Origin: a virus
Virus record (IMG/VR): IMGVR_UViG_3300050015_000878
Coordinates: 20,924-84,923 of that record
Direction: 5' to 3' (one strand)
Length of the DNA: 64,000 bases
Below, piece by piece: positions 17,678 through 25,093 of the stretch; the stretch's first letter is position 1, and each line of letters begins with the position of its first letter. Below the pieces are notes generated by a model. That model did not search any database. It had not been told where the DNA came from and saw only the letters and a program-made list of their open reading frames with translations. The position numbers were made by a program, and so were the translations under genes.

Positions 17678-18433
17678 ATGAAAGAGAAAGAGTTAGAATG
17701 TGCTCCGTATTTTGCAGAAAGGGAAGAGAAAGCAGTACTCGATTATATTAATTCAAATTCCGCACAGGAAAAGAATAAAATATACAACGAAATCCTGCTC
17801 GAACCCTTCCGCAAGATGATTCAATCCATACTTCGTAGGTATCCGATTCATATCGGAAACTACGATATGGAAGAAGTCGAATCTAATGCTTTGACACACC
17901 TTATAGAACATATGGTGAAGTTTAATCCCGACAAGATTACCAAGTCCGGAGTGAAAACCAAAGCATTTAGTTATTGCCAGACGATTATCAGAAACTACTA
18001 CAAAGACCACAGTAAAAAAAGTTACACTGAGAAAAAAATCAACTTGAGTTTTGACGACTATGTTGATGAGATTAATGAAAATATCGAATACACCTATGAA
18101 ATGGAAGTCGATACACACAATCAACTCGATAAACTTATTAAAACTGTGATAGATAAAATAGAGGATAAAATCAATAATGACCCTCTAATGAAGAAGAATG
18201 AGGTAATTGTCGGTGATGCTATCGCCAACGTATTAAAAAATTGGCAGGTGTTATTTCAAGAAGACACTCCAGATGGCAAATACAATAAGAGAGTAACAAA
18301 TAAGTTTGCAAAAAACAAAATATTACTTTTTTTAAAAGAGCAAACTGGTCTGTCAACCAAAGAGATAAGAATTGCAATTAAACCTTTCAAGGATATTTAC
18401 TTCCTGGAAAAAATTGACTATCTCGATGACTAA
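17678..18433 (+). CDS. Late-transcription sigma factor, T4 gp55-like
   Basis: 251 residues. Residues 35-115 fit sigma-70 region 2 as found in T4 gp55: LEPFRKMIQSILRRYP, then DMEEVESNALTHLIEHMVKF, KTKAFSYCQTIIRNYYKDHS. No region 4 is evident, as in gp55. T4 gp55 (185 residues) directs the host polymerase to TATAAATA late promoters. The protein here is longer, with an acidic middle (YVDEINENIEYTYEMEVDT). Its gene directly precedes the first strong copy of the conserved motif at 18451-18459, which I take to be its target. Sigma identity is by pattern. Confidence 0.72.
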   Translation: MKEKELECAPYFAEREEKAVLDYINSNSAQEKNKIYNEILLEPFRKMIQSILRRYPIHIGNYDMEEVESNALTHLIEHMVKFNPDKITKSGVKTKAFSYCQTIIRNYYKDHSKKSYTEKKINLSFDDYVDEINENIEYTYEMEVDTHNQLDKLIKTVIDKIEDKINNDPLMKKNEVIVGDAIANVLKNWQVLFQEDTPDGKYNKRVTNKFAKNKILLFLKEQTGLSTKEIRIAIKPFKDIYFLEKIDYLDD

Positions 18434-18450
18434 CATAAATTAAAAAACCT

Positions 18451-18459
18451 GTATTTATA
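18451..18459 (+). promoter_or_regulatory. Putative late promoter motif for the 18479-22339 operon
   Basis: GTATTTATA, 19 nt before the ATG at 18479. It is the only copy ahead of seven overlapping or closely spaced genes. Confidence 0.72.
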
Positions 18460-18478
18460 TGTACTAAAACTATAAACG

Positions 18479-18868
18479 ATGGCAAGACCTGTTAGAAGAA
18501 AATTGGCATTTGACGAAGAAAGCGTGAATAAGCTACTTCAAGAAATCTATGATGATAGTCACAATTTAAAAGCTAAGATTACCCGCTTATTTAATAAGTG
18601 GGAAATCAAGGTGAAAGAAAGTGGCGAAGTTGCCGCAATTGGCGACCAGATAATTAAACTTATTTTGGCTGAAGCTAAAAATCAAGACCAGAAAATCATG
18701 ATATTAAAATATCTGAAGGAAGTGGTGTTTGATAACAAGGTAGGTGGACCGAACAACAGACCTGAACCTGAAAGGGAAGGTGAAATGACTACAGCAAGAA
18801 GAAATGAACTTCTTAAGATGGTGGAAGACGGTATTGAGAGAAAAGATAAAGAAAGACAGCAAAACTAA
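18479..18868 (+). CDS. Hypothetical protein (129 aa), late
   Basis: A highly charged, probably all-helical protein (LAFDEESVNKLLQEIYDDSH; TTARRNELLKMVEDGIERKD) with a Pro-rich hinge (GGPNNRPEPEREGE). It is first in a late operon of baseplate and tube proteins; its TAA shares a base with the next ATG (TAATG). A small-terminase or assembly role is possible by size and charge but nothing in the sequence proves it. Confidence 0.7.
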   Translation: MARPVRRKLAFDEESVNKLLQEIYDDSHNLKAKITRLFNKWEIKVKESGEVAAIGDQIIKLILAEAKNQDQKIMILKYLKEVVFDNKVGGPNNRPEPEREGEMTTARRNELLKMVEDGIERKDKERQQN

Positions 18869-20187
18869 TGGGATTACTCGACCAAAAAAAGGATATTTTT
18901 ACTACTATTGGTGCATATACTTCTATGTCGCAGTCTGGAAGTATGCCCGATACAACCAATATTTTTCCGTCAATTAATAACAAAAAAGACATTGTACCGC
19001 TATTGCTTGATGTTATGAAAGTCGTGGTTGGTACGGATGCCCTACAACAATTGACTGGTCAACTTTTTACAAAATTTATTACTAAGGTTGAACCTACATT
19101 AAAAGCTGCAGTTAAAAACCAAACTGTTCAGCCAAATAGCGGAACAGTAATTCCCGATGGTTTTAAAAATAACGGCTATACCATTAAAGTAAGGGATGTT
19201 GACCCATATAGTTTATTGAAAATCAATCCTACAAGTACTTCGGGAAGTATGCTTTACGATACTTCTAAACCAAATTTTAATAAACTTGCATATCAAGCAA
19301 TACAAAATGCTGGTACTGACACGATTTTTGGTAGTATAATTATAAACTACAGTCAATCAACAGATACTTTTAATTTTAAACCAAACTTAGCAGTTACGGG
19401 TGCAAATCCAAAAATAGGTGATTTTCTCGGTGGGTTTGTTGATGACATGGAGATTATAAATAAAAAAACTTTCACTACCGATGTAATGAATAGCATTTAT
19501 GGAACGATTTCACATGCTCAGAAAAAAACAGTCGAACAAATTGCCGCAGAACTTGAAATAAATAAACTTATTGAACAATTAATAAACGACAACGATAGTT
19601 TTGTAATTTCACCCGAAGACTATGAAGCAATTCTCAGACAGGCACAAGAATTTGCCAATGGTGTTGTTTTTTACGACATGGGTTGCGGTGTTATGGGTGC
19701 AAGTCTGCCGTTAAGCGGATTATCTGCACTAATCGGCAGTATCAGTGGCTCAACCGACCCGTTTTTTGTTGGTAATGCAGTAAATGCTACAATTGACGCA
19801 AGTACAAAAAATACTCCCGAAATGGCAACTGCCAATAAACAGACAGTCAAAGACGGATTTTTTCAAAGACTCATAAAATTAATAACACAATCACTTGCAC
19901 AGGCGGTAACAACTGCCCCGCAGATTAGAACACTACAGGGAATTATAAGTGGATTTCAAAATAATGGTGTGGTGCAACTCGGTAATCCAAAAGATGACTT
20001 GAAAAAATTTAAGGTGTATTTAAATTGTGTGATTAAAGCTGCAATGGCAATGATAAATAAATTTATCTTTGACTTGGTAGTTACACTTTTAAATAAGTTG
20101 TTAGTTCCGGTAATAAAAGCAATAATTAGAGAAAAAATAAATCAATATATAAAAATTTTACAAAGTTTAATACCAGTAAAGACATGA
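18868..20187 (+). CDS. Virion/baseplate protein of unknown type (439 aa)
   Basis: Starts MGLLDQKKDIFTTIGAYTSM. The chain alternates polar beta-like stretches (NNGYTIKVRDVDPYSLLKIN) with Ala/Gly segments (FYDMGCGVMGASLPLSGLSA), and ends with a strongly hydrophobic, possibly membrane-interacting or helical-bundle tail (FIFDLVVTLLNKLLVPVIKA). Its place between a late promoter and tube/hub genes points to a baseplate component. No family recognised. ATGA overlap with the next gene. Confidence 0.65.
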   Translation: MGLLDQKKDIFTTIGAYTSMSQSGSMPDTTNIFPSINNKKDIVPLLLDVMKVVVGTDALQQLTGQLFTKFITKVEPTLKAAVKNQTVQPNSGTVIPDGFKNNGYTIKVRDVDPYSLLKINPTSTSGSMLYDTSKPNFNKLAYQAIQNAGTDTIFGSIIINYSQSTDTFNFKPNLAVTGANPKIGDFLGGFVDDMEIINKKTFTTDVMNSIYGTISHAQKKTVEQIAAELEINKLIEQLINDNDSFVISPEDYEAILRQAQEFANGVVFYDMGCGVMGASLPLSGLSALIGSISGSTDPFFVGNAVNATIDASTKNTPEMATANKQTVKDGFFQRLIKLITQSLAQAVTTAPQIRTLQGIISGFQNNGVVQLGNPKDDLKKFKVYLNCVIKAAMAMINKFIFDLVVTLLNKLLVPVIKAIIREKINQYIKILQSLIPVKT

Positions 20188-20432
20188 TAGTAGACCAGAA
20201 ATTAAACAAACAGTTTGTGGGTGTATATCTTATCGATGGCGATATAGAAGGCACACAACTCGCAACAACAGTTAAGCCTAATTGGTTCAGGATACTGATG
20301 ACCAATTGGTTTTTAGGTTGGAAATGGATGAGTATTCCAGTTTTAAAAACAAAACAAGAGCAACTTAAAAGAATGAAAGCAATTGCTACCGACATCGCAA
20401 ATGGTGTTGAGGAAGCAAATAAAGCAAAGTAA
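20184..20432 (+). CDS. Hypothetical small virion-operon protein (82 aa)
   Basis: Begins MIVDQKLNKQFVGVYLIDGD and contains a Trp-rich segment (NWFRILMTNWFLGWKWMSIP) followed by a basic helix. ATGA overlap with the previous gene. Not recognised; probably a small tail or baseplate component by context. Confidence 0.65.
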   Translation: MIVDQKLNKQFVGVYLIDGDIEGTQLATTVKPNWFRILMTNWFLGWKWMSIPVLKTKQEQLKRMKAIATDIANGVEEANKAK

Positions 20433-20433
20433 T

Positions 20434-20841
20434 ATGCCAATTAATTTCAACAGCGTAGAGTCAATAATCGGTGGTTTCGACAAGATATTGAAACTTACCT
20501 CTATTGGTGGTCCACCAAAAGTTCCACCGCCTTTGATATTGGTAGGTGTTCCCCAACGTCCGGGATTATCACCGACTAAAATTGCTTCACGCATTATTTC
20601 AAGAAAGTCAGAAGCGGGACTACCTGTTGGTGCATTACCTTCAGGTGGTGTCAGTCCAGATGAACTTATGGAAAGAATTAGGGTTGAAGAAATTATAAAC
20701 GCATTACAGCAAGAAGCTATTATTACTATTGTCATTCCACCAGGAATTACATTAAGTGCGTCAGGTATTGGACCTACAGGACCTGTTTCTGTATTTGGTT
20801 CAACCATTTATTATGCTAAAGGTTATGGAGTAATACAGTAA
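20434..20841 (+). CDS. Hypothetical baseplate-operon protein (135 aa)
   Basis: The start is taken at ATG 20434 (MPINFNSVESIIGG), 1 nt after the previous stop, instead of an upstream in-frame start that would overlap it by 50 nt. The protein has a Gly/Pro-rich first half (SIGGPPKVPPPLILVGVPQR), a short acidic helix, and a Gly-rich hydrophobic end (PPGITLSASGIGPTGPVSVF). No family match visible. It lies before the tube-like gene in the same late operon. Confidence 0.65.
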   Translation: MPINFNSVESIIGGFDKILKLTSIGGPPKVPPPLILVGVPQRPGLSPTKIASRIISRKSEAGLPVGALPSGGVSPDELMERIRVEEIINALQQEAIITIVIPPGITLSASGIGPTGPVSVFGSTIYYAKGYGVIQ

Positions 20842-20845
20842 AATT

Positions 20846-21241
20846 ATGGTGGAACATTTTAAATCACCGATGGCTTATGAGCCATTTCGCCCAAATCGTT
20901 GGATACTAAGTTTTCCAGACGACTTTAATTTACCAGAATATTGTGTCAATAAGGTTTCAAAGTTGAAACATTATAGTGAGGGTAAGGGTAGTTGGAGAAA
21001 ACTTACAATTACACTATACGATATAATGGGTGTAACCGTTACGAAAAATTTGCTTGATAATCTCAATCATGCACCAATAAGGGTTACATTAAAAAAATTA
21101 GACCCCACGGGTGTATCTGTTGAAACCATTGAAATTTTTTCTAAGACGGTTGATATAAATTTTGGTGAGTTTGATTATGCTTCTGATGGCATAAGTAAGA
21201 TTAAGGTAATATTAAAACCAACAAAAGTACAGGTATCATAA
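20846..21241 (+). CDS. Tail-tube-fold baseplate protein (gp19/gp54-like)
   Basis: 131 residues. The second half aligns by eye with the tail tube protein at 23926-24417: KLTITLYDIMG vs MDITFLDPIG, then LKKLDPTGVSVE vs LKALDPTGIEVE, and TVDINFGEFDYASD vs MITSIDFGDNSYDED, ending in IKVILKPTK vs ITLSIQPWR. In T4, gp54 and gp48 share the tube fold and start tube assembly on the baseplate. The position in a hub/baseplate operon fits that role. Paralogy is seen directly; the exact T4 counterpart is inferred. Confidence 0.72.
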   Translation: MVEHFKSPMAYEPFRPNRWILSFPDDFNLPEYCVNKVSKLKHYSEGKGSWRKLTITLYDIMGVTVTKNLLDNLNHAPIRVTLKKLDPTGVSVETIEIFSKTVDINFGEFDYASDGISKIKVILKPTKVQVS

Positions 21242-21483
21242 TGGAAAATTTAAGCGGATATACCCCAACACAGTTACTGAAGATGATAAATGATTGCAAA
21301 GCAAAGCATGAAACATTAAAACAGGAAATCATTGGTTTCGTTGACGAAGTTGAAACAATAGAAATGAAAATCAATGCAAGAATTGATGTTCTTGGTAAAT
21401 GGGAAAAAGAATATGTTGAATTAATCGAAGAATTAAGTAATAGAGAAAATGGCATACGACAAACCGATATTACAAACGAGTAA
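21241..21483 (+). CDS. Hypothetical coiled-coil protein (80 aa)
   Basis: MENLSGYTPTQLLKMINDCK followed by a long charged helix with heptad-like spacing (KHETLKQEIIGFVDEVETIE, then KWEKEYVELIEELSNREN). Its ATG shares one base with the preceding stop (TAATG) and its end overlaps the gp5-like gene by 35 nt. Possibly a small assembly chaperone; function not recognised. Confidence 0.65.
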   Translation: MENLSGYTPTQLLKMINDCKAKHETLKQEIIGFVDEVETIEMKINARIDVLGKWEKEYVELIEELSNRENGIRQTDITNE

Positions 21484-22339
21484 TCCATATAAACAAGAGG
21501 GCATGCAGATTTCTGTAACCCGCACGATTTATTATGGTGAAGTGGTTGACATTGCCGACCCTACTGAGGGTGGTAGAATTAAGGTAAAAATTCCAGACTT
21601 GGATAATAAAACAACCAATGCTGATTTACCTTGGTGTTATCCTATGATGCCTAAATTCGTACACATATATCCTAAAGTAGGTGAAATGGTAAGAATTTAT
21701 CTCGAAGACGTAAAATATCCACAAAGAAGTCGTTATTGGATGGGTAGTATTATCTCACAGATGCAAAAAGTCGAATTTGACTCGATTTATACCGCACTTT
21801 CAACAACAAATATGGCATTGACCGCACCAGACCCTGCACCTTCAACATATCCGGATGCGGTTGGTGTATATCCACTACAGGAAGACATTGCAATCGTTGG
21901 TAGAGTTAATACCGATGTAATATTAAAAGTAAATGAAGTTCAAATCAGAGCAGGTAAACACGAAGACGGTAATCCTCTTAAACTCAACGTAAGAAATCCC
22001 GCAACAATTGACATGAACTTCGAGCCGAAGACAAACGAAACAAACTATTATAGTAACACAGTTATCATGTCGGATAAAATTGCAATAATTTCTCACGATG
22101 GTAAACCACAGTTCAAAGCTGCAAGAATTACTCCCGAAGACCGTGTAAAGATTTTCGAAAACGGTCATCCTATGGCGAGAGCAGATGTTTTAGTTGAGGC
22201 ACTGAATGTTATGAGAAATGCAATTATTCAACACATTCATGGCTATTCAAATCTTCCTGCGGATAAAACTGCTATAATTCATAGCTTAGAGAATATTAAT
22301 TTTGACGCAATTTTACAAAAAAACATTGTCATAAATTAA
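21449..22339 (+). CDS. Baseplate hub/spike protein with gp5-like OB domain
   Basis: 296 residues. Residues 20-115 fit the OB-fold of T4 gp5 and VgrG spikes: TIYYGEVVDIADPTEGGRIK, VKIPDLDNKTTNADLPWCYP, VGEMVRIYLEDVKYPQRSRY, WMGSII. No lysozyme domain and no long beta-helix repeats follow; instead a beta domain (residues 150-230) and a helical end. The lytic activity may be supplied by the separate enzyme at 57160-58881. The upstream ATG at 21449 overlaps the previous gene; an internal ATG at 21503 is an alternative start. Confidence 0.72.
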   Translation: MAYDKPILQTSNPYKQEGMQISVTRTIYYGEVVDIADPTEGGRIKVKIPDLDNKTTNADLPWCYPMMPKFVHIYPKVGEMVRIYLEDVKYPQRSRYWMGSIISQMQKVEFDSIYTALSTTNMALTAPDPAPSTYPDAVGVYPLQEDIAIVGRVNTDVILKVNEVQIRAGKHEDGNPLKLNVRNPATIDMNFEPKTNETNYYSNTVIMSDKIAIISHDGKPQFKAARITPEDRVKIFENGHPMARADVLVEALNVMRNAIIQHIHGYSNLPADKTAIIHSLENINFDAILQKNIVIN

Positions 22340-22355
22340 TTTTATTGTACATTTG
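22326..22355 (+). promoter_or_regulatory. Host-type promoter before the PD-(D/E)XK nuclease
   Basis: TTG (22326-22328), 19-nt spacer, TACATTTG (22348-22355), followed 6 nt later by ATG 22362. If used, the transcript would be nearly leaderless. Confidence 0.5.
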
Positions 22356-22361
22356 TCCTGT

Positions 22362-23147
22362 ATGGATTTTACAATACCTACCGAACTATTTACTGCATTT
22401 AATGATATTACGTTTTTTGACGTACCTCATAAATATTACATTGACAATAAAGAACTAATATCGGTAACCACATTAATTCACAAGTATCAAGAGGAATTTC
22501 AAGAAGATTTCTGGGCAGAAATTAAGGGTTGTCAACATGATTTGACTCCAAATCAAGTTAAACGTGCATGGAGATTTATTAATAAGAAAGGTACTATTAA
22601 GGGTTCTGCAATACACGACTATGCTGAAAATATGTTTCAGAATAAGGAGTTTGACTATCCTCTACATACAATTCTGACCGAATTTGGCTTTGACCCTGTT
22701 TGGAACGAATACCAAACAACCAAAAAACACGTTGAGGCATTTTATAAGGCAGTTCAAGGTAAATTAATTCCTATCCGTACTGAATTTGTTGTTTATGACA
22801 GAGAATCCCTTATTGGTGGTATGCTCGACATGTTGTTTTATAATGTCAAAGCACGGGAATTTCAGATTTGGGACTGGAAGACTAACAAGAAATTCATTCG
22901 AGAAGAAAAATCCAGGCATTTACTCAATGAACTTTGTATGATTGAGGATTGTGACTTGGAAGTTTATAGTTTGCAATTAGAACTCTACAAATACATCATA
23001 GAGAAGAATACAGGCATGAAACTCGGTAAGTCTTACATAGTATGGTTTTCTCATAATAACCCAACCTACGAGATAATAGAGACCAAAAACCGCAAATATG
23101 ACATCGGTGTTATAGTCAACAACAGAATTGCTGAACTTGCAGCTTAA
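22362..23147 (+). CDS. PD-(D/E)XK nuclease, Cas4/RecB-like
   Basis: About 261 residues from ATG 22362 (MDFTIPTELFTAFN). Features of the PD-(D/E)XK superfamily: HKYYIDNKELISVTTLIHKY at the N-terminus, KGSAIHDYAENMF (the helix-1 Glu/His region), then FVVYDRESLIGGMLDMLFYN giving the D of the motif and FQIWDWKTNKKF giving D-W-K-T (the D-x-K equivalent), and LQLELYKYIIEK (the Q-x-x-x-Y motif). Such enzymes act as phage exonucleases in recombination or host DNA degradation. It follows a late operon but seems to have its own host-type promoter. Confidence 0.82.
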   Translation: MDFTIPTELFTAFNDITFFDVPHKYYIDNKELISVTTLIHKYQEEFQEDFWAEIKGCQHDLTPNQVKRAWRFINKKGTIKGSAIHDYAENMFQNKEFDYPLHTILTEFGFDPVWNEYQTTKKHVEAFYKAVQGKLIPIRTEFVVYDRESLIGGMLDMLFYNVKAREFQIWDWKTNKKFIREEKSRHLLNELCMIEDCDLEVYSLQLELYKYIIEKNTGMKLGKSYIVWFSHNNPTYEIIETKNRKYDIGVIVNNRIAELAA

Positions 23148-23172
23148 TTCTGGCTCAGTACATTTACTGTTG

Positions 23173-23200
23173 TGGCTCACATATTAGCTATTGTGAGCCA
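23173..23200. other. Perfect 9-bp hairpin between nuclease and GIY-YIG genes
   Basis: TGGCTCACA (23173-23181) and TGTGAGCCA (23192-23200) pair around a 10-nt loop. An upstream copy of CTGGCTCA near 23150 and a pair TTAGCTA/TAGCTAA near 23185 and 23213 allow alternative folds. No T-run follows on either strand, so it is not a standard terminator. Confidence 0.6.
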
Positions 23201-23222
23201 GAAACCCGTTAGTAGCTAACAT

Positions 23223-23852
23223 TTAGGCTACGTGTGACCAAGTTTTTCTTGTGATTATTTTATTAATTGCACCATAACTCACATTAAACATATTTCCAAT
23301 TTTTTCTTGTGTTAACTTACCTTCGGCATATATCCTACGAATTTCAATGACTTCTAACAGATTTAATTTTAAATTAGTTTGTCTGTGTGTTGGAATACCC
23401 ATTTTAGCTGATGATATTTTATCTTTTGTTTTAAGCGAAGTGGTCATGCCATATCTGGGATGCTTATTACCCGTTCTACCATACATTGGATTTTTTTCAC
23501 CTAATTTTTTAAATGAAAGTTTTTGTTTTGTCTTTTCACTATGTTTTCTATCTAAAAACGTATGCTCTGGGTCGTTGACATTATAACCAAAGCTATTATC
23601 GAAAGAATTATGTGCCAATATAAAACTTAGTTCATGTGATAATAAATCATCTATTCTACATTCTAACAATATTGTAAACTCAAATGATTCTGCCCCGTAC
23701 TTATTCCACGATGACTGTAAATGTAAATTATGGTGTTTATTATGATTTAAGTGCCACTTATGGTCACGCCATCGTTTTTCAATAGTGGTAGTACTACCAA
23801 TATATACTTTATTATTGATTTTATTTAATATTTTATATATTCCCGTTTTCAT
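23223..23852 (-). CDS. GIY-YIG homing-type endonuclease
   Basis: From ATG 23852 (MKTGIYKILNKINNKVYIGS), 209 residues. The GIY-YIG catalytic module is at the very N-terminus: GIY, then VYIGS, then W-R-D-H and the conserved N-K-Y-G-x-x-x-F-E-F-x-x-L-E. NUMOD3-like repeats follow (HSEKTKQKLSFKKLGEKNPM; SLKTKDKISSAKMG) and a C-terminal HTH (EVIEIRRIYAEGKLTQEKIG). This is the SegA/I-TevI-like architecture. A GTG start at 23867 is possible but lies within a terminator hairpin, so I prefer the ATG. No intron is associated; it is a free-standing gene after the tail tube gene. Confidence 0.88.
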   Translation of the reverse strand: MKTGIYKILNKINNKVYIGSTTTIEKRWRDHKWHLNHNKHHNLHLQSSWNKYGAESFEFTILLECRIDDLLSHELSFILAHNSFDNSFGYNVNDPEHTFLDRKHSEKTKQKLSFKKLGEKNPMYGRTGNKHPRYGMTTSLKTKDKISSAKMGIPTHRQTNLKLNLLEVIEIRRIYAEGKLTQEKIGNMFNVSYGAINKIITRKTWSHVA

Positions 23853-23859
23853 ATAAAAG

Positions 23860-23892
23860 AAAACCACAAATATACTAAATATTTGTGGTTTT
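23860..23892 (-). terminator. Terminator of the tail tube gene
   Basis: A perfect 14-bp stem (23860-23873 with 23879-23892) and 5-nt loop. On the minus strand it is followed by a T-rich tract (TTTTCTTTTAT). It lies 34 nt past the tube stop codon. Confidence 0.75.
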
Positions 23893-23925
23893 ACAATACT
23901 TTTTAGTTTATGTATAACTACTTGA

Positions 23926-24417
23926 TTACAAGTTGAGTATACATCTCCAGGGCTGGATTGAAAGTGTAATGTTGGTCAAAGTATCTTCATCGTAACTGTT
24001 GTCGCCAAAGTCGATTGATGTTATCATACATTGTTCCAAGAACCATTTTTCTACCTCAATACCTGTTGGGTCGAGTGCTTTTAATAGAATGTTCTTCTTA
24101 TAACCTGCTGCGTAACCCATACGTCCTGTAAGAGATTCAGCGTGTAATCTAACCCATTCCATGAGTTGCTGTGATGTTGATGGACCAATTGGGTCAAGGA
24201 ATGTGATATCCATTGATTCCCAGTTATAACGTCCCGCAACATAGTTACGCTCATTCATGAAGTTAATTTCTACTGAATTGATTTTCATTGAAGGTCTTTT
24301 GAATTTTTGTACTTTCCAAACTTCAATGCCTAATTCATCTGCGAACTCCGCAAAGAATCTATTTACTCTTTTCGGTTCATATTCGAAAGGGATGCCCCTA
24401 ATCATTTCTCCTGCCAT
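23926..24417 (-). CDS. Tail tube protein, T4 gp19-like
   Basis: 163 residues, the same size as T4 gp19 (163). Typical features: PKRVNRFFAEFADELGIEVW, a middle WESMDITFLDPIGPSTSQQL, then LLKALDPTGIEVEKWFLEQC and SIDFGDNSYDEDTLTNITLS. It is next to the sheath gene, as usual, and has its own late motif and terminator, in keeping with very high expression of a tube subunit. Confidence 0.88.
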   Translation of the reverse strand: MAGEMIRGIPFEYEPKRVNRFFAEFADELGIEVWKVQKFKRPSMKINSVEINFMNERNYVAGRYNWESMDITFLDPIGPSTSQQLMEWVRLHAESLTGRMGYAAGYKKNILLKALDPTGIEVEKWFLEQCMITSIDFGDNSYDEDTLTNITLSIQPWRCILNL

Positions 24418-24454
24418 GTTTTTATCTGTTTAATTAAATAATGCTTATTTTTCT

Positions 24455-24463
24455 AATAAATAC
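24455..24463 (-). promoter_or_regulatory. Putative late promoter motif for the tail tube gene
   Basis: Minus-strand GTATTTATT, 37 nt before the ATG at 24417. Confidence 0.65.
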
Positions 24464-24483
24464 TTACGTATTTGAAAATAAAA

Positions 24484-24999
24484 TTACAATAGCGGCATTA
24501 TTCCGGTCTTATGAAATATGTTGATTTCACATGCAGTCATCTGTTCTAATGTTTTTTTCTTTGGTGCTTCAGTTACCATGAGGGGAATATATGGTTCTTC
24601 TGCAGGAAGTGTCAAATCACATGTACAGTCTTTGTCGCATTTTTCATCGCATTTTTCGTCATCCTTACATTCGCAATTTGGGTCTGCACATGCACATTTT
24701 GGTTCTTCGGGAAGTGTGTCAATTACTGCATCACCGTTTCCTGGTCCGAAATGATATTCGTCTTGAAATTCAAATTTAACTTCTTTTGGAGTCATTTCTT
24801 CCTCAAGCAATTTTGAAATTTCTGCTTCCGCATCAACATTATGATAATTTTCAAGATTTTCAGTGATTTTTTCCGGTGTTTCACCGACTTCATTGATGAA
24901 ATGTTCACGTGCTTCTTCGTCTGTTATTATTTTTACTTCTTCTACAGGTGTGTTAAGTATTGGCTTAACATATTCCTTTTTATTATTTCTTGTACTCAT
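24484..24999 (-). CDS. Acidic protein with dense Cys cluster
   Basis: 171 residues, very acidic. Around residues 100-127 ten cysteines fall within less than 30 residues: CACADPNCECKDDEKC and CDEKCDKDCTC, mostly C-x-C and C-x-x-x-C pairs with Asp/Glu/Lys between, a metallothionein-like composition. The rest is helical and charged (NVDAEAEISKLLEEE). It has its own late motif and lies between tube and sheath genes. A virion component or assembly factor that binds metal is possible; no family recognised. Confidence 0.72.
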   Translation of the reverse strand: MSTRNNKKEYVKPILNTPVEEVKIITDEEAREHFINEVGETPEKITENLENYHNVDAEAEISKLLEEEMTPKEVKFEFQDEYHFGPGNGDAVIDTLPEEPKCACADPNCECKDDEKCDEKCDKDCTCDLTLPAEEPYIPLMVTEAPKKKTLEQMTACEINIFHKTGIMPLL

Positions 25000-25027
25000 T
25001 TTATAAAAAATTATAATATTATTTTCT

Positions 25028-25036
25028 CATAAATAC
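25028..25036 (-). promoter_or_regulatory. Putative late promoter motif for the Cys-cluster gene
   Basis: Minus-strand GTATTTATG, 28 nt before the ATG at 24999. Confidence 0.65.
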
Positions 25037-25050
25037 TATATAAAAAAGAA

Positions 25051-25072
25051 AAGACCCACGGAAGTGGGTCTT
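25051..25072 (-). terminator. Terminator of the tail sheath gene
   Basis: A 9-bp stem AAGACCCAC/GTGGGTCTT with a GGAA loop, followed on the minus strand by TTCTTTTTT. It begins 22 nt past the sheath stop. Confidence 0.85.
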
Positions 25073-25093
25073 TGTCAATATGAAAGTCATCAA

